A DNA stretch of 64,000 nucleotides from Rhinopomastus cyanomelas. Taxonomy: Eukaryota; Chordata; Aves; Bucerotiformes; Rhinopomastidae. Under the pieces are notes generated by a model. It was given only the letters and a program-made list of their open reading frames with translations. It ran no database searches and was not told the DNA's origin. The DNA is taken from contig VXBP01003652.1 of the NCBI GenBank assembly GCA_013400115.1, positions 1,671,811 to 1,735,810 of the forward strand, in the 5' to 3' direction. Of the stretch, positions 46,275 through 57,119 are shown piece after piece (the first letter of the stretch is position 1; each line of letters starts with the position of its first letter). Both the position numbers and the translations under genes were made by a program.

Positions 46275-47724
46275 AAAAAGATTTGTGAGGTAAAAAAAAC
46301 CAAACCCAATGCTTTCCCCCCCAATTTTGCCTACAATTCCCACAAGAAGAGCTCAGACAAATCGAGAAGGTGAAGGCAAATCCATTTCATGCACAACAAG
46401 GAGTCACATTTCTCCATGTCGTGATCAATTCTCTGCACGTTAAAGCCCTTCCACCACTATTTGAGACCCAACAGCAGAGTTCTCCCCCCCAGACCATGGG
46501 AGTTACGAAAGATCCTGCCCAGAACTTGTTTGATCTGAAACATAACACCCCTTAATGTGACCCCTTGGAAAAGTACTGGGGAAAGCAGCCAAGGAGGAGG
46601 AGGGAGAAGGGGGGGAAAAAAAAGCAAAGCTTCCCAGAAGGAACATTTCTGGCTCTTTCAGTGGCACTGAGAAGCTGCACATCTATAAACAGAGCAGATC
46701 TGGAAGCAGGGCAGAGAGGAAGGGGGGAAAGCACAGAGGATTTGCCACAGAAGGGCTAGAAGCTTCTGCTCAGGAGAACAACAAATGGGCCACCAGTGCT
46801 GGTGCCCAGCTCCTGCTCTTGCTCCAGTCCAGGAGGCCGGTTGCTGGGACATGCCAGAGACCTTACAGCACCTCTCCCCCCTGCACCTGAAACTCAGAGC
46901 AGTCTGCCAACAGGTCGCTCCACCACAGCCTCTCCTCAAGCTGCTCCTCACCTGCTCAGTGATGCACAAAGTCCTCGAGAAGGAGCTGAGCTTCTCCCAC
47001 GGCAGCCTGGCAAAAGCCCCAAGCGATGCCCAGCCGACAGAGCTGAACATCCCTCCGGGCTGGGAACCTGCCAGGGAGCGTCTGAAGCCACAAAGCATCT
47101 CCTGGCAGACAACCCAGCCCTGATAACCAGAGACCTTGGGTGTCTGCTTTCAGCCATCCAACATCTCCCAGCCTTAATCCCAAGCACAACACGACAGCTG
47201 TAAGCAGAAACCTTCCTCCCACAGCGCTGGTGGGGCCTTCCCCATTGCAGCAGGTGGGACAGGGACTGACACCAGGGCCATGGCTTGCTGGTTCAGCTGC
47301 AGCTTTGCCAGCCCAGGTGCTTCACAGAGGGCTTTGCTTCAGGGGACAGTGAAGGACTTAACTGCAGCTTGTTGTCCTTGCACAATTTAAAGCTGTGGTG
47401 CTGCTGCTGGCCCCTGCAAGACACCTAAACTCACCAGCGTGGTCCATTGGACATTAAATGGATCAGGCAACTAGGAAGATTCCCAGTCCACCAGATATTT
47501 CAGGGAAATATTCATGTTCCTGCCCACAGCACAGCTGAAAACACTCTGGTCCACGCTTGGCCAGCCACAGAAACCTGCAATTCATCTGCCCTGTGTTTTA
47601 GGGAAGTTCAGCACCAGGGTTTCCTGTAAATGCTTTCAGGGTTCCGGCTGAAAACACCTGCTGGACACACTGCACCTGCTAACACAGTCCCATCATGAAC
47701 CACAGCTCGTGTCCTCATGGTAGG
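46275..47724. other. Single-copy intronic DNA, 1.4 kb, nothing recognised
   Basis: No exon or interspersed repeat is seen. A purine-rich G/A run lies at 46590-46625. Confidence 0.5.
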
Positions 47725-48170
47725 AGGAGGGTCCCTGCATCACCCCACATCCCAGAGCATCACCTGAGACCAGCCTGCACCCAGGAGGGTCCTTGCATCA
47801 CCACACAGAGCATCACCTGAGACCAGCCTGCACCCAGGAGGGTCCTTGCATCACCACACAGAGCATCACCTGAGACCAGCCTGCACCCAGGAGGGTCCTT
47901 GCATCACCACACAGAGCATCACCTGAGACCAGCCTGCACCCAGAAGGGTCCCTGCACAGCCCTGTATCCCACAGCATCACCCGAGACCAACCTGCACCCA
48001 GGAGGGTCTCTGCACAGCCCTGTATCCCACAGCATCACCTGAGACCAGCCTGCACCCAGGAGGGTCCCTGCACAGCCCTGTATCCCACAGCATCACCCGA
48101 GACCAACCTGCATGGCCCCATATCCCACAGCATCACCTGCAATCAACTCACACCCAGGAGGGTCATGAGC
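47725..48170. repeat. Minisatellite with 53-bp and 58-bp units
   Basis: Units start at aggaggg at 47725, 47783, 47836, 47889, 47942 (variant agaaggg), 48000, 48058 and 48156, giving spacings of 58, 53, 53, 53, 58, 58 and 98 bp. The core is aggagggtcc, then gcatcacc(t/c)gagacca(g/a), then cctgcaccc. The 53-bp units carry ttgcatcaccacacag; the later 58-bp units carry cctgcacagccctgtatccc. The last 98-bp span looks like two units with a deletion. Confidence 0.95.
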
Positions 48171-49029
48171 AGCACAGAGCTTGGCACCCAGAGAGTGAGA
48201 CGAGCAGCCTCCAAATGAACCTTCAAGCTGGCAAATGAGGGAATAACCCCAACTAAACCCAAGCCATGCTGTTCCAGACTGCTTCTGCCACTTGTCAGGT
48301 TCACTCCAGTCTAACACGACCATGGGTGACCACTAAAAGGGGACCAAACCTCACCCACAGCTCCAGGAGTTAATCATCAACCGGCAGTTGTGACAGCCCT
48401 GCACAGGCAGGGCTGAGCTGCGAGGGCAGAGCTGCCTCCCCCACGCTCTCTTCCTGCAGCCAGCATTTCTCCCCCAGGCACCAACACGGCACCCAAAGGC
48501 TCTGGGTGACCCTGTGGGCAGCACCTGAGCTGCACGTGATGGCAAAGTGCTTCACCCACTTCCAAGAAGCCCAGCAGTGGTCCATAAAGCTGCAGAGGAG
48601 CTCAGCAGGGGCACACGTGGGGCTGAAGGAAGCAGTGCACCCCAGTGGGGACATCACAGCAAGTAGGGGGTTAAGCAGGTTCCTGGTTTCTCACATGCAA
48701 CGGCACACAATTCTCTTTGAGAGCCAGATACTCCACTGCTCTCTGGGGAATGAAATGAAAAAACTAGTCACATTAAATACACACACCCTTCTGGTGGAGA
48801 ATTCCTCTCACTTCCCACCCCACCCCGCTGCACACGCGCTGGGCGGTTGTAGGGCAACTGGAAACCTTTCCACTCACGACAGGACCCCAGTCCTTGACAG
48901 GCAGCCAAGTCGCTGCCACAGAGGGACACAAACCCAGGAAGGTCTGTCTGGTCCTCGGGTGAGGAAGAGCTGTGGATGGGATGCTCCCCTCCGCTCCTCA
49001 CTTCACACTCTTTGCAGCTCCTACAGGGA
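48171..49029. other. Single-copy intronic DNA, nothing recognised
   Basis: No exon or repeat is seen. Confidence 0.5.
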
Positions 49030-49136
49030 GAATCACAGAATCATTAGGGATTGGAAGGGACCTTGAAAGATCATCCAGTCCAATCCCCCTGCCACAGCAG
49101 GATCACCTAGACCCAGTTGCATAGGAACACATCCAC
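49030..49136 (-). mobile_element. CR1 LINE, family A 3' tail
   Basis: gaatcacagaatcattaggg to gttgcataggaacacatcc. Confidence 0.93.
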
Positions 49137-49871
49137 ACCTTCCCACTGAAGTCAAGCAAGGAGCTCAATTTTCTGACTGTCTGTTGAGGGGGGGACAGGG
49201 AAATTATGGCAGTCGAGCCCCTCAGCAGCTCCCCCAGCATCTCATCCTGGTGGCTGGTGAGGTGGGACCCCTTGTTTTGCAGGGTGCTGCTGCTGATGAA
49301 GCTGGGGACAAATCTGCAACAGCATCTAAGGAAGGCTGCTGGGATTCCCCCCCGGGCTTTCCAAGAGGCTCCACATGGAGGAGGGAGGAGATGTCTTTAC
49401 ACCAAAAAGCATTCTGAGGATGCAAAAGCTTTACAGAGGGTGTCCTCTGCTTTAACCCCAATGGCACCAGCTGCTTGGGCAGCTCCCCCATCCTCTCCCT
49501 CCACACCAAGGCAGCACTTGCTGGAGCGTGTCATGTCCAGGGTCACCCTCCCCACCACGCAGGTCCCCTCCCCAGCATTTCAGACACACAAGACAAGCAG
49601 TGCACAAGTGCTCTGTCAGCCGCCCACAGGTCCCACGGACCAGTGAGCCTTGGTGGAGGCAATTAATTGAGAGGGAGGATTGACTCAGTGCCCCCTCCTC
49701 TGAGCCCAGCTCAAACTGTCAGATTGGTGCAGCTCCCACCAGGCTCGGATCAAAACCAGCAGAGTGAACAAACTCATCTCAGTACCAGAATCTCCTTGCG
49801 TTTCAGCTGATCTGCGAGTGGCTTCCCTTTTCCTCTTTCAGAACAGCATCATCCTGTATCCATGGGCCACC
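49137..49871. other. Single-copy intronic DNA, nothing recognised
   Basis: No exon or repeat is seen. Confidence 0.5.
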
Positions 49872-50042
49872 ACAAGAACGGGCTGCCCAGGGAAGGGGGT
49901 GAATCCCCATCCCTGGAGGTGTTTAAAGATCATTTAGATGTGGTCCTTAGAGATCTGGGCTAGCAATGAACTTGATAGAGCAGGGTTATTGGTAGGACCT
50001 GATGATCTCAAGGCTCTTTCACAACCTGAATGAGTCCATGAA
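49872..50042 (+). mobile_element. Old CR1 LINE 3' end
   Basis: ORF2 codons aacgggctgcccagggaagg, ccatccctggaggtgtttaa, then a 3' UTR with ggtaggacctgatgatctca, ending aacctgaatgagtccatgaa. Confidence 0.88.
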
Positions 50043-50466
50043 AGACCCTCAAGCTGGAAAAAAGGGGGAGGATTTCCAACAGCACAGGAACTCTAGAAGC
50101 AAATCAAGACAATTAAATACACGTCAGGAGAGCAGAGAGGAGCGTGAAGCTAATAAACGGCACGCTCGGCAGGTTTATGAATATTTGAACCAGATTTCTA
50201 AGATAAAAAGTATTAGAAATACATTCCTGTAAGTTACTGAAAATGAGTAAGTCCCTCTAATGAACCCTGCTACCGCCACGCTGACTAACAGAGTGATAAA
50301 GAGTTTAATCCATATTTATGTGCATTTTATCTCATTATCGTCGGTGCCAATGAATTAGCAAGTCCAACAAGAGCTGCGTTTTATACCATGGCTGCCATTA
50401 AATGTGCATGAGGTCCTGCGCCACAGCCCCGCCGGACGTGAGCACCGGCTTCTTGTTTCAAACACA
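50043..50466. promoter_or_regulatory. AT-rich single-copy block, candidate conserved noncoding element
   Basis: 50090-50420 has many TAAT/ATTA cores (gctaataaacggcacgctcg, ttatctcattatcgtcggtg, gccaatgaattagcaagtcc) with retained CpGs and no repeat similarity. An enhancer role is an inference from composition only. Confidence 0.35.
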
Positions 50467-50938
50467 GACTCACGCAGAACATGAGGGGTTGGAAGGGACC
50501 TCAAAGGATCAGCCAGTCAATCCCCCTGACACAGCAGGATCCCCTAGATCCAGTCACACAGGAACATGGCCAGGCGGGTTTTAAACGTCTCCAGAGAAGG
50601 AGACTCCACAACCCCCTTGGGCAGCCCCTTCCAGGGCTCTGGCACCCTCACTGGGAAGAAGGTCCTTCTCACACTGATGCGGAACCTCCTCTGCTCCAGC
50701 TCACACCCACTGCCCCTTGTCCTGTCACTGGGTGCCCCTGAGCAGAGCCTGGCTCCATCTTCCTGACACCCACCCTTCACATATTTACCAACATTAACAG
50801 GGTCACCCTTCAGTCTCCTTTTTCCCAGCTCCCTCAGCCTTTCCTCAGCAGGGAGATGCTCCCCTCCCTCCATCATCTCTGTGTCTCTGCACTGGACTCT
50901 CTCCAGCAGCTCAATGTCCTTCTGCAACTGAGGGGCTT
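50467..50938 (-). mobile_element. CR1 LINE fragment, family A, 472 bp
   Basis: The minus frame 50544-50927 is continuous for 127 codons: LLERVQCRDTEMMEGG, an internally shortened LRELGKRRLKGD, VGKYVKGGCQEDGARLCSGA, LPKGVVESPSLETF. It stays open although shortened, so it is among the least decayed copies. Confidence 0.95.
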
Positions 50939-52280
50939 GGAGGAGCCAGGCTGCGCTGTCAAAGCCATTTTAAAGGGGTAAAGTTGAAATCATAGGATCA
51001 TAGGATGTTAATGATCATTTCTAAAATTTAAGAGCCAACTTGTAGGAAGTAACAATTTATTCCTCTACGATGCAGGTTGGCACCTCCGGTCACTTTTGGA
51101 ACCCTCTGCCATGAAGCAGAGTGACCCTGGTCACTGCAGTTTGCTCAGCAGCTGGACACTGGGGGAAAACCTGGCTGTGAGCACTTTCAAGTGGCCTCTG
51201 ACTGCCCAAGGTGCTGGGGGAACACTGCAGCCGAGACGACAACAGCCATGACGTATCTACTTGGCAAGAGGCTGAACCGGCCAATTAGCCCGTGTCCCAT
51301 GACAGCAGAGCCGGAGCTCTGCAGCTCCGCTGGGATTTCGGCTGGAGAAGCCCACATGGCTCACGATCCTATTTCACCAGCTGTTCTCCTGGTAACAGCA
51401 AGGAAGAGGTAATTTCCCAAGCTTGAGGCTCAAGGAAATAGCAAATCCAGAGATAAAAATCTCGTGTGACTCGAGCAGCCCCGACCACATTTGTGCCTTT
51501 GGAGGAGGCTCCATCGATCCCACAGCAGCTCCTCTGTGCTGCAGCCAAAGGGAGCTGTGGAAGCCTCCCTCAGAACAACAGCTGGTCTCACGGCATGACC
51601 AAAGGATCTGATTTCTCCTCCTCTTCCAAAGCCCTAGTGCTTTTCTTACACTAAGAAACCCCAAAGGACCCTGCAGATTCCAAAGGACGTCATAGGTTGG
51701 CACCACAGAAGCGCAAGCCCCTGCCTTTCTGGTGGGTAATGACTCTGCAGCAAACCCCAGTGCTACCAGTAATCACCATCTCACTGGTTTCCTGGTTTGG
51801 AGGAGAGAAATAACTCGTTAAGTGGCATCCAGAAAGGAGACACCCAACCCTGCTCCACCAAGGTTTCTATGTAATTTAACGGTCGGCTGCGGCCGTGCTC
51901 TGTTCAGAAGAGTCTCCTACATGGTTTGTCTCTTGTAACCAAAAAAAAAACCACGACTGAATAGCTCCAGGAAGGATTTTTTGTGTGTGAAGTCTGTGCT
52001 TGGCCAGTGGGAACGTGGATTAGAGGCTCCTTTTGCACCACTGGGGGGGAAAAAAAAAGGAGCTTTGGTCAATAGCAGCTTTTTCCCTGTTTATTTGCTT
52101 TGCCACTGTTGAACACAGATCTGAGGATGATGTGGGAATGAAAGGTGGCAAAGACAATGGGGATGTTTTGACAGGCTTCCAGAGGGATTTAGGGTGGTGC
52201 AGACTTGAACAGCTGATACCACCACCAAAACCAAGAAAAATCCTGCACTGGGAACAGCTCAGTGATGTTTTTGTACCCAG
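50939..52280. other. Single-copy intronic DNA, nothing recognised
   Basis: Short A runs occur at 51941-51951 and 52050-52058. No exon or repeat is recognised. Confidence 0.5.
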
Positions 52281-52955
52281 GATCACAGAATATAAGGGAC
52301 TGGAAGGAACCTTGGAAGATGATCCACTCCAATCCCCCACTGCCACAGCAGGATCACCTAGATCAAGTCACACAGGAACGTGTCCAGATGGGTTTTAAAC
52401 ATCTCCAGAGAAGGAGACTCCACAACCCCTCTGGGCAGCCCCTGCCAGGGCTCTGTCACCCTCTCTGGGAAGAAGTTGCTTCTCCTATTTATGTGGACCC
52501 TTCTCTGTTCCAGCTCACACCTGGTGCCCCTTGTCCTATCATTAAATGACACTGAGCAGAGCCTGGCTTCCTCCTCCTGACACCCACCCTTCACATATTT
52601 ATCAATATTAATGAGATCACCCACTCTTTCCAAATTTATCAACATTCATGGTCTCATGTCTCCCTTTCTCCAAGCTGAAGAGACCCAGCTCCCTCAGCCC
52701 TTCCTCATCAGGGAGATGCTCCCCTCCCTTCATCACCTCTGTGGCTCTGTGCTGGACTCTCTCCAGCAGCTCTGTGTCCTTCTGGAGCTGAGGGGCCCAG
52801 AGCTGGACACAACATTCCAGATGTGGTCTCACCAGGGCAGAGTAGAGAGGGAGAAGAACCCTTCTCCATCTACTAACCACCCCCGTTCTGATCCACACTC
52901 CAGGATGCCACTGGCCTTCTTGGCCACAAGAGCCCACTGCTGCATCTGCCTCCCA
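52281..52955 (-). mobile_element. CR1 LINE fragment, family A, 675 bp
   Basis: Longest family A copy. The minus frames 52358-52645 and 52617-53117 show CELEQRRVHINRRSNFFPER and then RPHLECCVQLWAPQ, LLERVQHRATEVMKGG and LPDEEGLRELGLFSLEKGR. An internal duplication of the tttatcaacatt segment near 52596-52650 shifts the frame. Confidence 0.95.
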
Positions 52956-53934
52956 CGTCTTAGGTCGGTTGAGGACGACAACGCACGTGAAAGCAAGCAG
53001 TAAGGTCTGGACTTCTAGGAAGTTCAGGGTAAGTTTCTTTCCAAAGCCTCCTAAAAACCCCCCTACATTGTCACGAGGCCAGAAGGAAGGGCAAACCACG
53101 TCCCTTTCCCAACTCACAAACCCAAGTCACCCCCTCAAAAAGGGACCTGGAGGAGGTAAAAACAAGAAGCGACCAGGCAGAGGTGATCCCTAACCAGCCC
53201 AAAACCAAACCCGACCCGCCGAGCCCACACGTTCCGGCAGCCTTACAACGCCAGGCTCCATTAACAGGCATCTGAGGCAATTGGAAGCAGCACAAAGCAA
53301 GAGACAATGTGACGATAAAGCAGCATTTTAATTAGCGGCAGCTCTTTCCCCGGCCCAAAAGGTTCCTTCTGTGCATTCATATTCCCAGAACAACAAAAGC
53401 CGCCTTGTACTTCATAAATCAAAAGAAAAACCCTCATAAAAACAAGCCCCTGCAATTGCACATTCCAGATAATGGTCCAGAAATAAATTAGGCAATAAAT
53501 ATCCAATAATATATCCCCATCAGCAGGGAAAATCTACTCTTTGGATAATCAGGAGAGAAGATGCCTTCCAGCAGCTTACGCCTGGCAGCTCGAAACAGGC
53601 AAAACAATCGAGAGCTTTAATAAATCTTTTCTTTAATAAATCTTTTAGCACCTTTTCCACTGAATTTAGTAATTGTCCTGGCTAATAGCTTCCCCGAGCT
53701 CAGGATCCAGCAGAGGAGCAGCACAGCCAGGGTGGCACAACAACAGTCACTTGTCAAAATCATGTCGGCTCTTCCACCCTGGGAAGGGAGATGGGTCTCC
53801 CGTCCGGCAAAACTTTCACCAGTGGTGAAACCAGCACTGGTGCTGGAAGGAAAAACCCTCCAGATGCAGCTTTGAGAAACTCAAGGGACTCGTTTAACCC
53901 CTGCATGAAAAATCCTGACCCTCACTGGGACTCA
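52956..53934. other. Single-copy intronic DNA; candidate conserved block at 53290-53680
   Basis: 53290-53680 is AT-rich with TAAT cores (gcattttaattagcggcagc, ggcaataaatatccaataat). A near-direct repeat of ctttaataaatcttttc/t lies at 53615-53648. No exon is recognised. Confidence 0.45.
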
Positions 53935-54069
53935 CTGGCTGGAGTCTCCTTCTCTGGAGATGTGTAAACGTTCCTGTGTGACTGGATCTAGGGGATCCTG
54001 CTGTGGCCGGGGCATGAGACTGGATGATCTTTCAAGGTCCCTTCCAATCCCTAACGTTCTGTAATTCCA
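53935..54069 (+). mobile_element. CR1 LINE, family A 3' end
   Basis: gagtctccttctctggagat, tgactggatctaggggatcc and the tail to gttctgtaattcc. A minus-strand copy starts 124 bp on. Confidence 0.92.
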
Positions 54070-54193
54070 CAAGTGATGGCCATTTCAGCAAAGCCCTTTG
54101 GCAAGGACGATGTGAGTTCTGCACACCTCAGATGTGAAGCGTTTGCAGACATAGGGTCCTTCCCACGTGGTTGGTACCAGCTTTGGTTCAGGT

Positions 54194-54487
54194 ATCACAG
54201 ATTCACAGAACATTAGGGAAGGATCATCCGCTCCAATCCCCCTGCCCCAGTAGGATCACCTAGACCAAGCTACACAGGAACACGGCCAGGTGGATTTTAA
54301 ACATCTCCAGAGAAAGAGACTCCACAATCCCCCTGGGCAGCCCATTCCACTGCTCTGTCATCCTCAATGGGAACAAATTCCTTCTCATATTGATGTGGAA
54401 TCTCCTCTGTTCCAGCTCACACCCACTGCCCCTTGTCCTGTCACTGGTTGCCCCTGAGCAGAGCCTGGCTCCATCATCCTCACAACC
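54194..54487 (-). mobile_element. CR1 LINE fragment, family A
   Basis: Tail with a deletion (acattagggaaggatcatcc), a 3' UTR and ORF2 codons to cctggctccatcatcctcac. Confidence 0.93.
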
Positions 54488-55044
54488 AAGGTATAGAATG
54501 AAACGCTATGGGAAATGTGAGGCTACAGGTTTCAGTCCCTCTGGCTGGTTTATGCCGAGCTGGAATGATGCTCAGCACTGGTCTGAGGGCACTGTCCCTA
54601 CTGGGAGTCACAGGCAACGAGACGATGATGCTTTGCTCCCATCACCCAGTGAGGCAGCTGGAGCTGGGATAAGGTCCCAAGGCCCCAACTCCAGTCCCTT
54701 AGCAGCACAACCTCTTCCACCTCCTCTTACAAAGTCATGGATTCACAGGTATTTTCATCCCCCCCTTCAAACCCCCTCCAACATTTTTCACACATTTAGA
54801 GGCTGATCCCAGAGACTGATCTAGAGCAGAAAGTCTGATCTCTCTTCATTAAGGTCAGCAGAGCCCACTCCTGGATTTGCAGGTGACCACAGGGAATGGC
54901 TGCCCGTTGCATGGGTTAAAGGTTCAGAAACTTCTAAGAACAACCACAAAACCTTTCCTGTTTCCATCCAAAACAGATAACACAGAGCTGGAGAACCAGC
55001 CTGGAGCCAGCAGAGCCAGGACACGTCCCTTCCTGGCCAGCAGC
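54488..55044. other. Single-copy intronic DNA beside the exon
   Basis: No repeat is seen between this CR1 and the VAV2 exon. Confidence 0.5.
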
Positions 55045-55053
55045 AACTCTTAC
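55045..55053 (-). other. VAV2: 5' splice donor of the VAV2 exon
   Basis: Minus-strand sequence AAG|gtaagagtt follows the last lysine codon. It matches the consensus GTAAG donor, so the exon is likely constitutively spliced. Confidence 0.9.
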
Positions 55054-55170
55054 CTTTCCAAAGTCCCGCACGTCGAAGAGGTCGAAGGGATCAAACAGGT
55101 CGCTGTTCCTTAACCCAAACTTGTCGTGACACACTTTGAGGAAGGTTCGGATGTTCTTCAAACACAGAAA
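55054..55170 (-). CDS. VAV2: VAV2 coding exon (exon 2 by human numbering), CH domain
   Basis: VAV2 is a cytoplasmic guanine-nucleotide exchange factor for Rho/Rac GTPases, activated by tyrosine phosphorylation downstream of antigen and growth-factor receptors. The exon encodes 39 residues, starting FLCLKNIRTF and ending FDVRDFGK. They form the second half of the N-terminal CH domain, which helps autoinhibit the exchange module, about residues 69-107 of the human protein from memory. The block LKVCHDKFGLRNS separates VAV2 from VAV1 and VAV3, which I recall as LSTCCEKFGLKRS and LTACCETFGMRKS. The exon is 117 bp, phase 0 at both ends, with a pyrimidine-rich acceptor ending in cag and donor AAG|gtaaga. 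The frame is open, with no stop or frameshift. The only difference from human I notice is Asp for Glu in the NSDLFD segment, which is conservative. Flanking exons lie outside the window. Confidence 0.95.
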
Positions 55171-55200
55171 CTGGGGGGGAGAAAAACACAAAGGGAGAGG
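55171..55200 (-). other. VAV2: 3' splice acceptor of the VAV2 exon
   Basis: Read on the minus strand, this is a pyrimidine tract (cctctccctttgtgtttttc, then a run of c) ending in cag at the exon edge, a strong vertebrate acceptor. A branch-point-like tgctcatg lies about 40 nt upstream. The branch point is a guess. Confidence 0.88.
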
Positions 55201-55734
55201 AAACATGAGCAGGAAGGGCACAGACTTCAGCTGAGGTTTGCTGAGTTCAGTTCACACGTGAGACAAGTGAACAGGGACTTACAACCTCGCACTGAAAGCC
55301 AGGCACTGGTGTATTTGTTGTTACTGAAGACGTGGGACTCCTGTGCCCTGTGAGAGGGCTCCTGTGTTCTCAGCTGCGCAGCAGAAACAAACCCCCTTTT
55401 GAAAAACAAGCCTCACATAAGGTAACCTCAGGGAAGGGCTGGAAAACTCAAGCCAGGATGTTTCCCTTTCAAGGTCGAAGCCAAAAACAAATTACAGCTG
55501 ATGTTCTACAGAAGCCCCAGTGTTGAACTGTTAACCATTTCCAGCATGATCCTGTTTGGTTCCCTACAGAAGGGACCTGTTACAGCACTGACTGAACATC
55601 TACATCCCAGAGAAAAAATGGGGATAGTGAAAATTTGGGGGGGGTACACTTTGTAGTTTGAAAACTTCTGTGAGTAACATCTGCTCCTCACCTTTGCACC
55701 TCCCACATGTCAGCAGTCCCATGAGACAGCAGAT
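55201..55734. other. Single-copy intronic DNA upstream of the exon
   Basis: A run of ten G at 55637-55646. No repeat or exon is recognised. Confidence 0.5.
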
Positions 55735-56165
55735 ACAGAATCACAGAACATTAGGGATTGGAAGTGACCTTGAAAGATCATCCAGTCCAAACCCCTCAAC
55801 ATAGCAGGATCACCTAGATCCAGTCACACAGGAACATGGCCAGGTGGGTGTGAAACACCTCCAGAGAAAGAGACTCCACAACCCCCCTGGGCAGCCCCTT
55901 CCAGGGCTCTGTCACCATCACTGGGAAGAAGGTCCTTCTCACACTGATGTGGAACCCCCTCTGTTCCAGCTCACACACGGTACCCCTTGTCCTATTGTTA
56001 GGTAACACCAAGCAGAGCCTGGCTCCATCCTCCTGACACCCACCTTTTCCATATTTATCAACATTAATGAGGTCACCCCTCAGTTTCCATTTGAGAGACC
56101 CAGCTCCCTCAGCCTTTCCTCATAAGGGACATGTTCTGCTCCATCACCTTCACAGCTCCCAGGCC
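55735..56165 (-). mobile_element. CR1 LINE fragment, family A, 431 bp
   Basis: Tail, 3' UTR and ORF2 C-terminus. The minus frame 55814-56011 shows CELEQRGFHISVRRTFFPVM and ends FLCDWI. The LRELGL codons are near 56100. It lies 565 bp upstream of the VAV2 exon in sense orientation. Confidence 0.94.
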
Positions 56166-56708
56166 TGAGGTTCAGCCACAGGAGACGCTCCTGACCCAGC
56201 TCAGGTCCCACTCCCCAAGACCGAGGCGACTGCTGGGGCTGCTTCCACAAAGCTGTGCTCATCTTTAATCTCAGCCCATGGGCAGAGGCAGAAATCTCAT
56301 CCCTCCAGGGATCTCCCTTGGTTAATCAGAAAGCTTCAACCAGCAGAGCAACGTTCTGTTTCTCTTTCAAGAAAATCCTGTCTTTGACTACAGCAATAAT
56401 TGGTCATTTGTCTGCGAGTGCCGGGGATTTTGAAGTCGAGGCGCTCCAGACGGTCCCGCTCCAGCGGCGATGCCTGGCAGCACCGTGGCTAAGATGAGAA
56501 GAATAAAAATCTACTTCATTTCTGTGGCTGCATCACCTGCATCCTTCACCGGAACGGGCCTGACTGTCAGGCACGCTAATAAATCTCGCTTCTCCTTCTC
56601 TTCCACAAAACACCTCCAATGTATAGTTGTATTTTTAATAACTCCTTTTGTTAAAAGTCAATTCCTCATAAATATGTTAACAAACAAGTTTGAATTCAAA
56701 GTAAATCA
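56166..56708. other. Single-copy intronic DNA; candidate conserved block
   Basis: 56370-56708 combines retained CpGs (ctccagacggtcccgctcca) with AT-rich runs (gcacgctaataaatctcgct). No exon is recognised. Confidence 0.45.
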
Positions 56709-57119
56709 TTCAGTGAGGACAGGCTGAGCGAGCTGGGCTTGTTCAGCCAAGGGAGAAAAGACTCTGGGGGAGATCTTAGAGCTGCCTTCCAGCCCTTGAA
56801 GGGAACCTCCAGAGAGGCTGCAGAGGGACTTGTCCCAAGAGGATGCAGTGACAGGACAAGGGGAAGTGGTTTGGAACTGGAGGAGAGGAGGTTCAGACTA
56901 GATCTGAGGAAGAAGTTCTCCAGTGCCAGGGTGGAGAGACTCTGGAATCCTTTGCCTGGAGAGGCTGTGGCTGCCTCTTCCCTGGAGGTGTTTAAGGCCA
57001 GGTTGGACAAGGCTCTTCAGGAACCAAGTCTAGTTGAGAGGCTGCTGCCCATGGCAGGGGGTTGGAGTAGATGAGCTCTGAGGTCCCTTCCAACCTGAGC
57101 CAGTCTGGGATTCTAGGAT
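56709..57119 (+). mobile_element. CR1 LINE fragment, E-like family, 411 bp
   Basis: Plus frame 56739-57074 shows SDRTRGSGLELEERRFRLDL, RVERLWNPLPGEAV and SSLEVFKARLDKAL. A 3' UTR ending ccagtctgggattctaggat follows. It is antisense to VAV2. Confidence 0.93.

Larger units (their letters stand above)
1..55053 (-). other. VAV2: VAV2 intron downstream of the exon (intron 2), partial
   Basis: This is the 5' part of the intron following the CH-domain exon. It is at least 55 kb. I searched by eye for the next exon, expected to begin VISAVSRLSLHSIAQNKG, and did not find it on the minus strand. The content is single-copy DNA broken up by CR1 LINE fragments. Most CR1 copies are in the VAV2 sense orientation. 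Confidence 0.85.

Noticed and set aside
47725..48170. CRISPR-like regular repeat array
   Set aside because: The units are head-to-tail with no unique spacers, in a vertebrate intron; it is a minisatellite.
1..55053. VAV2 exon 3 in the left part of the window
   Set aside because: No sequence matching VISAVSRLSLHSIAQNKG with flanking splice sites was found by eye on the minus strand; a computed search could still find a diverged one.
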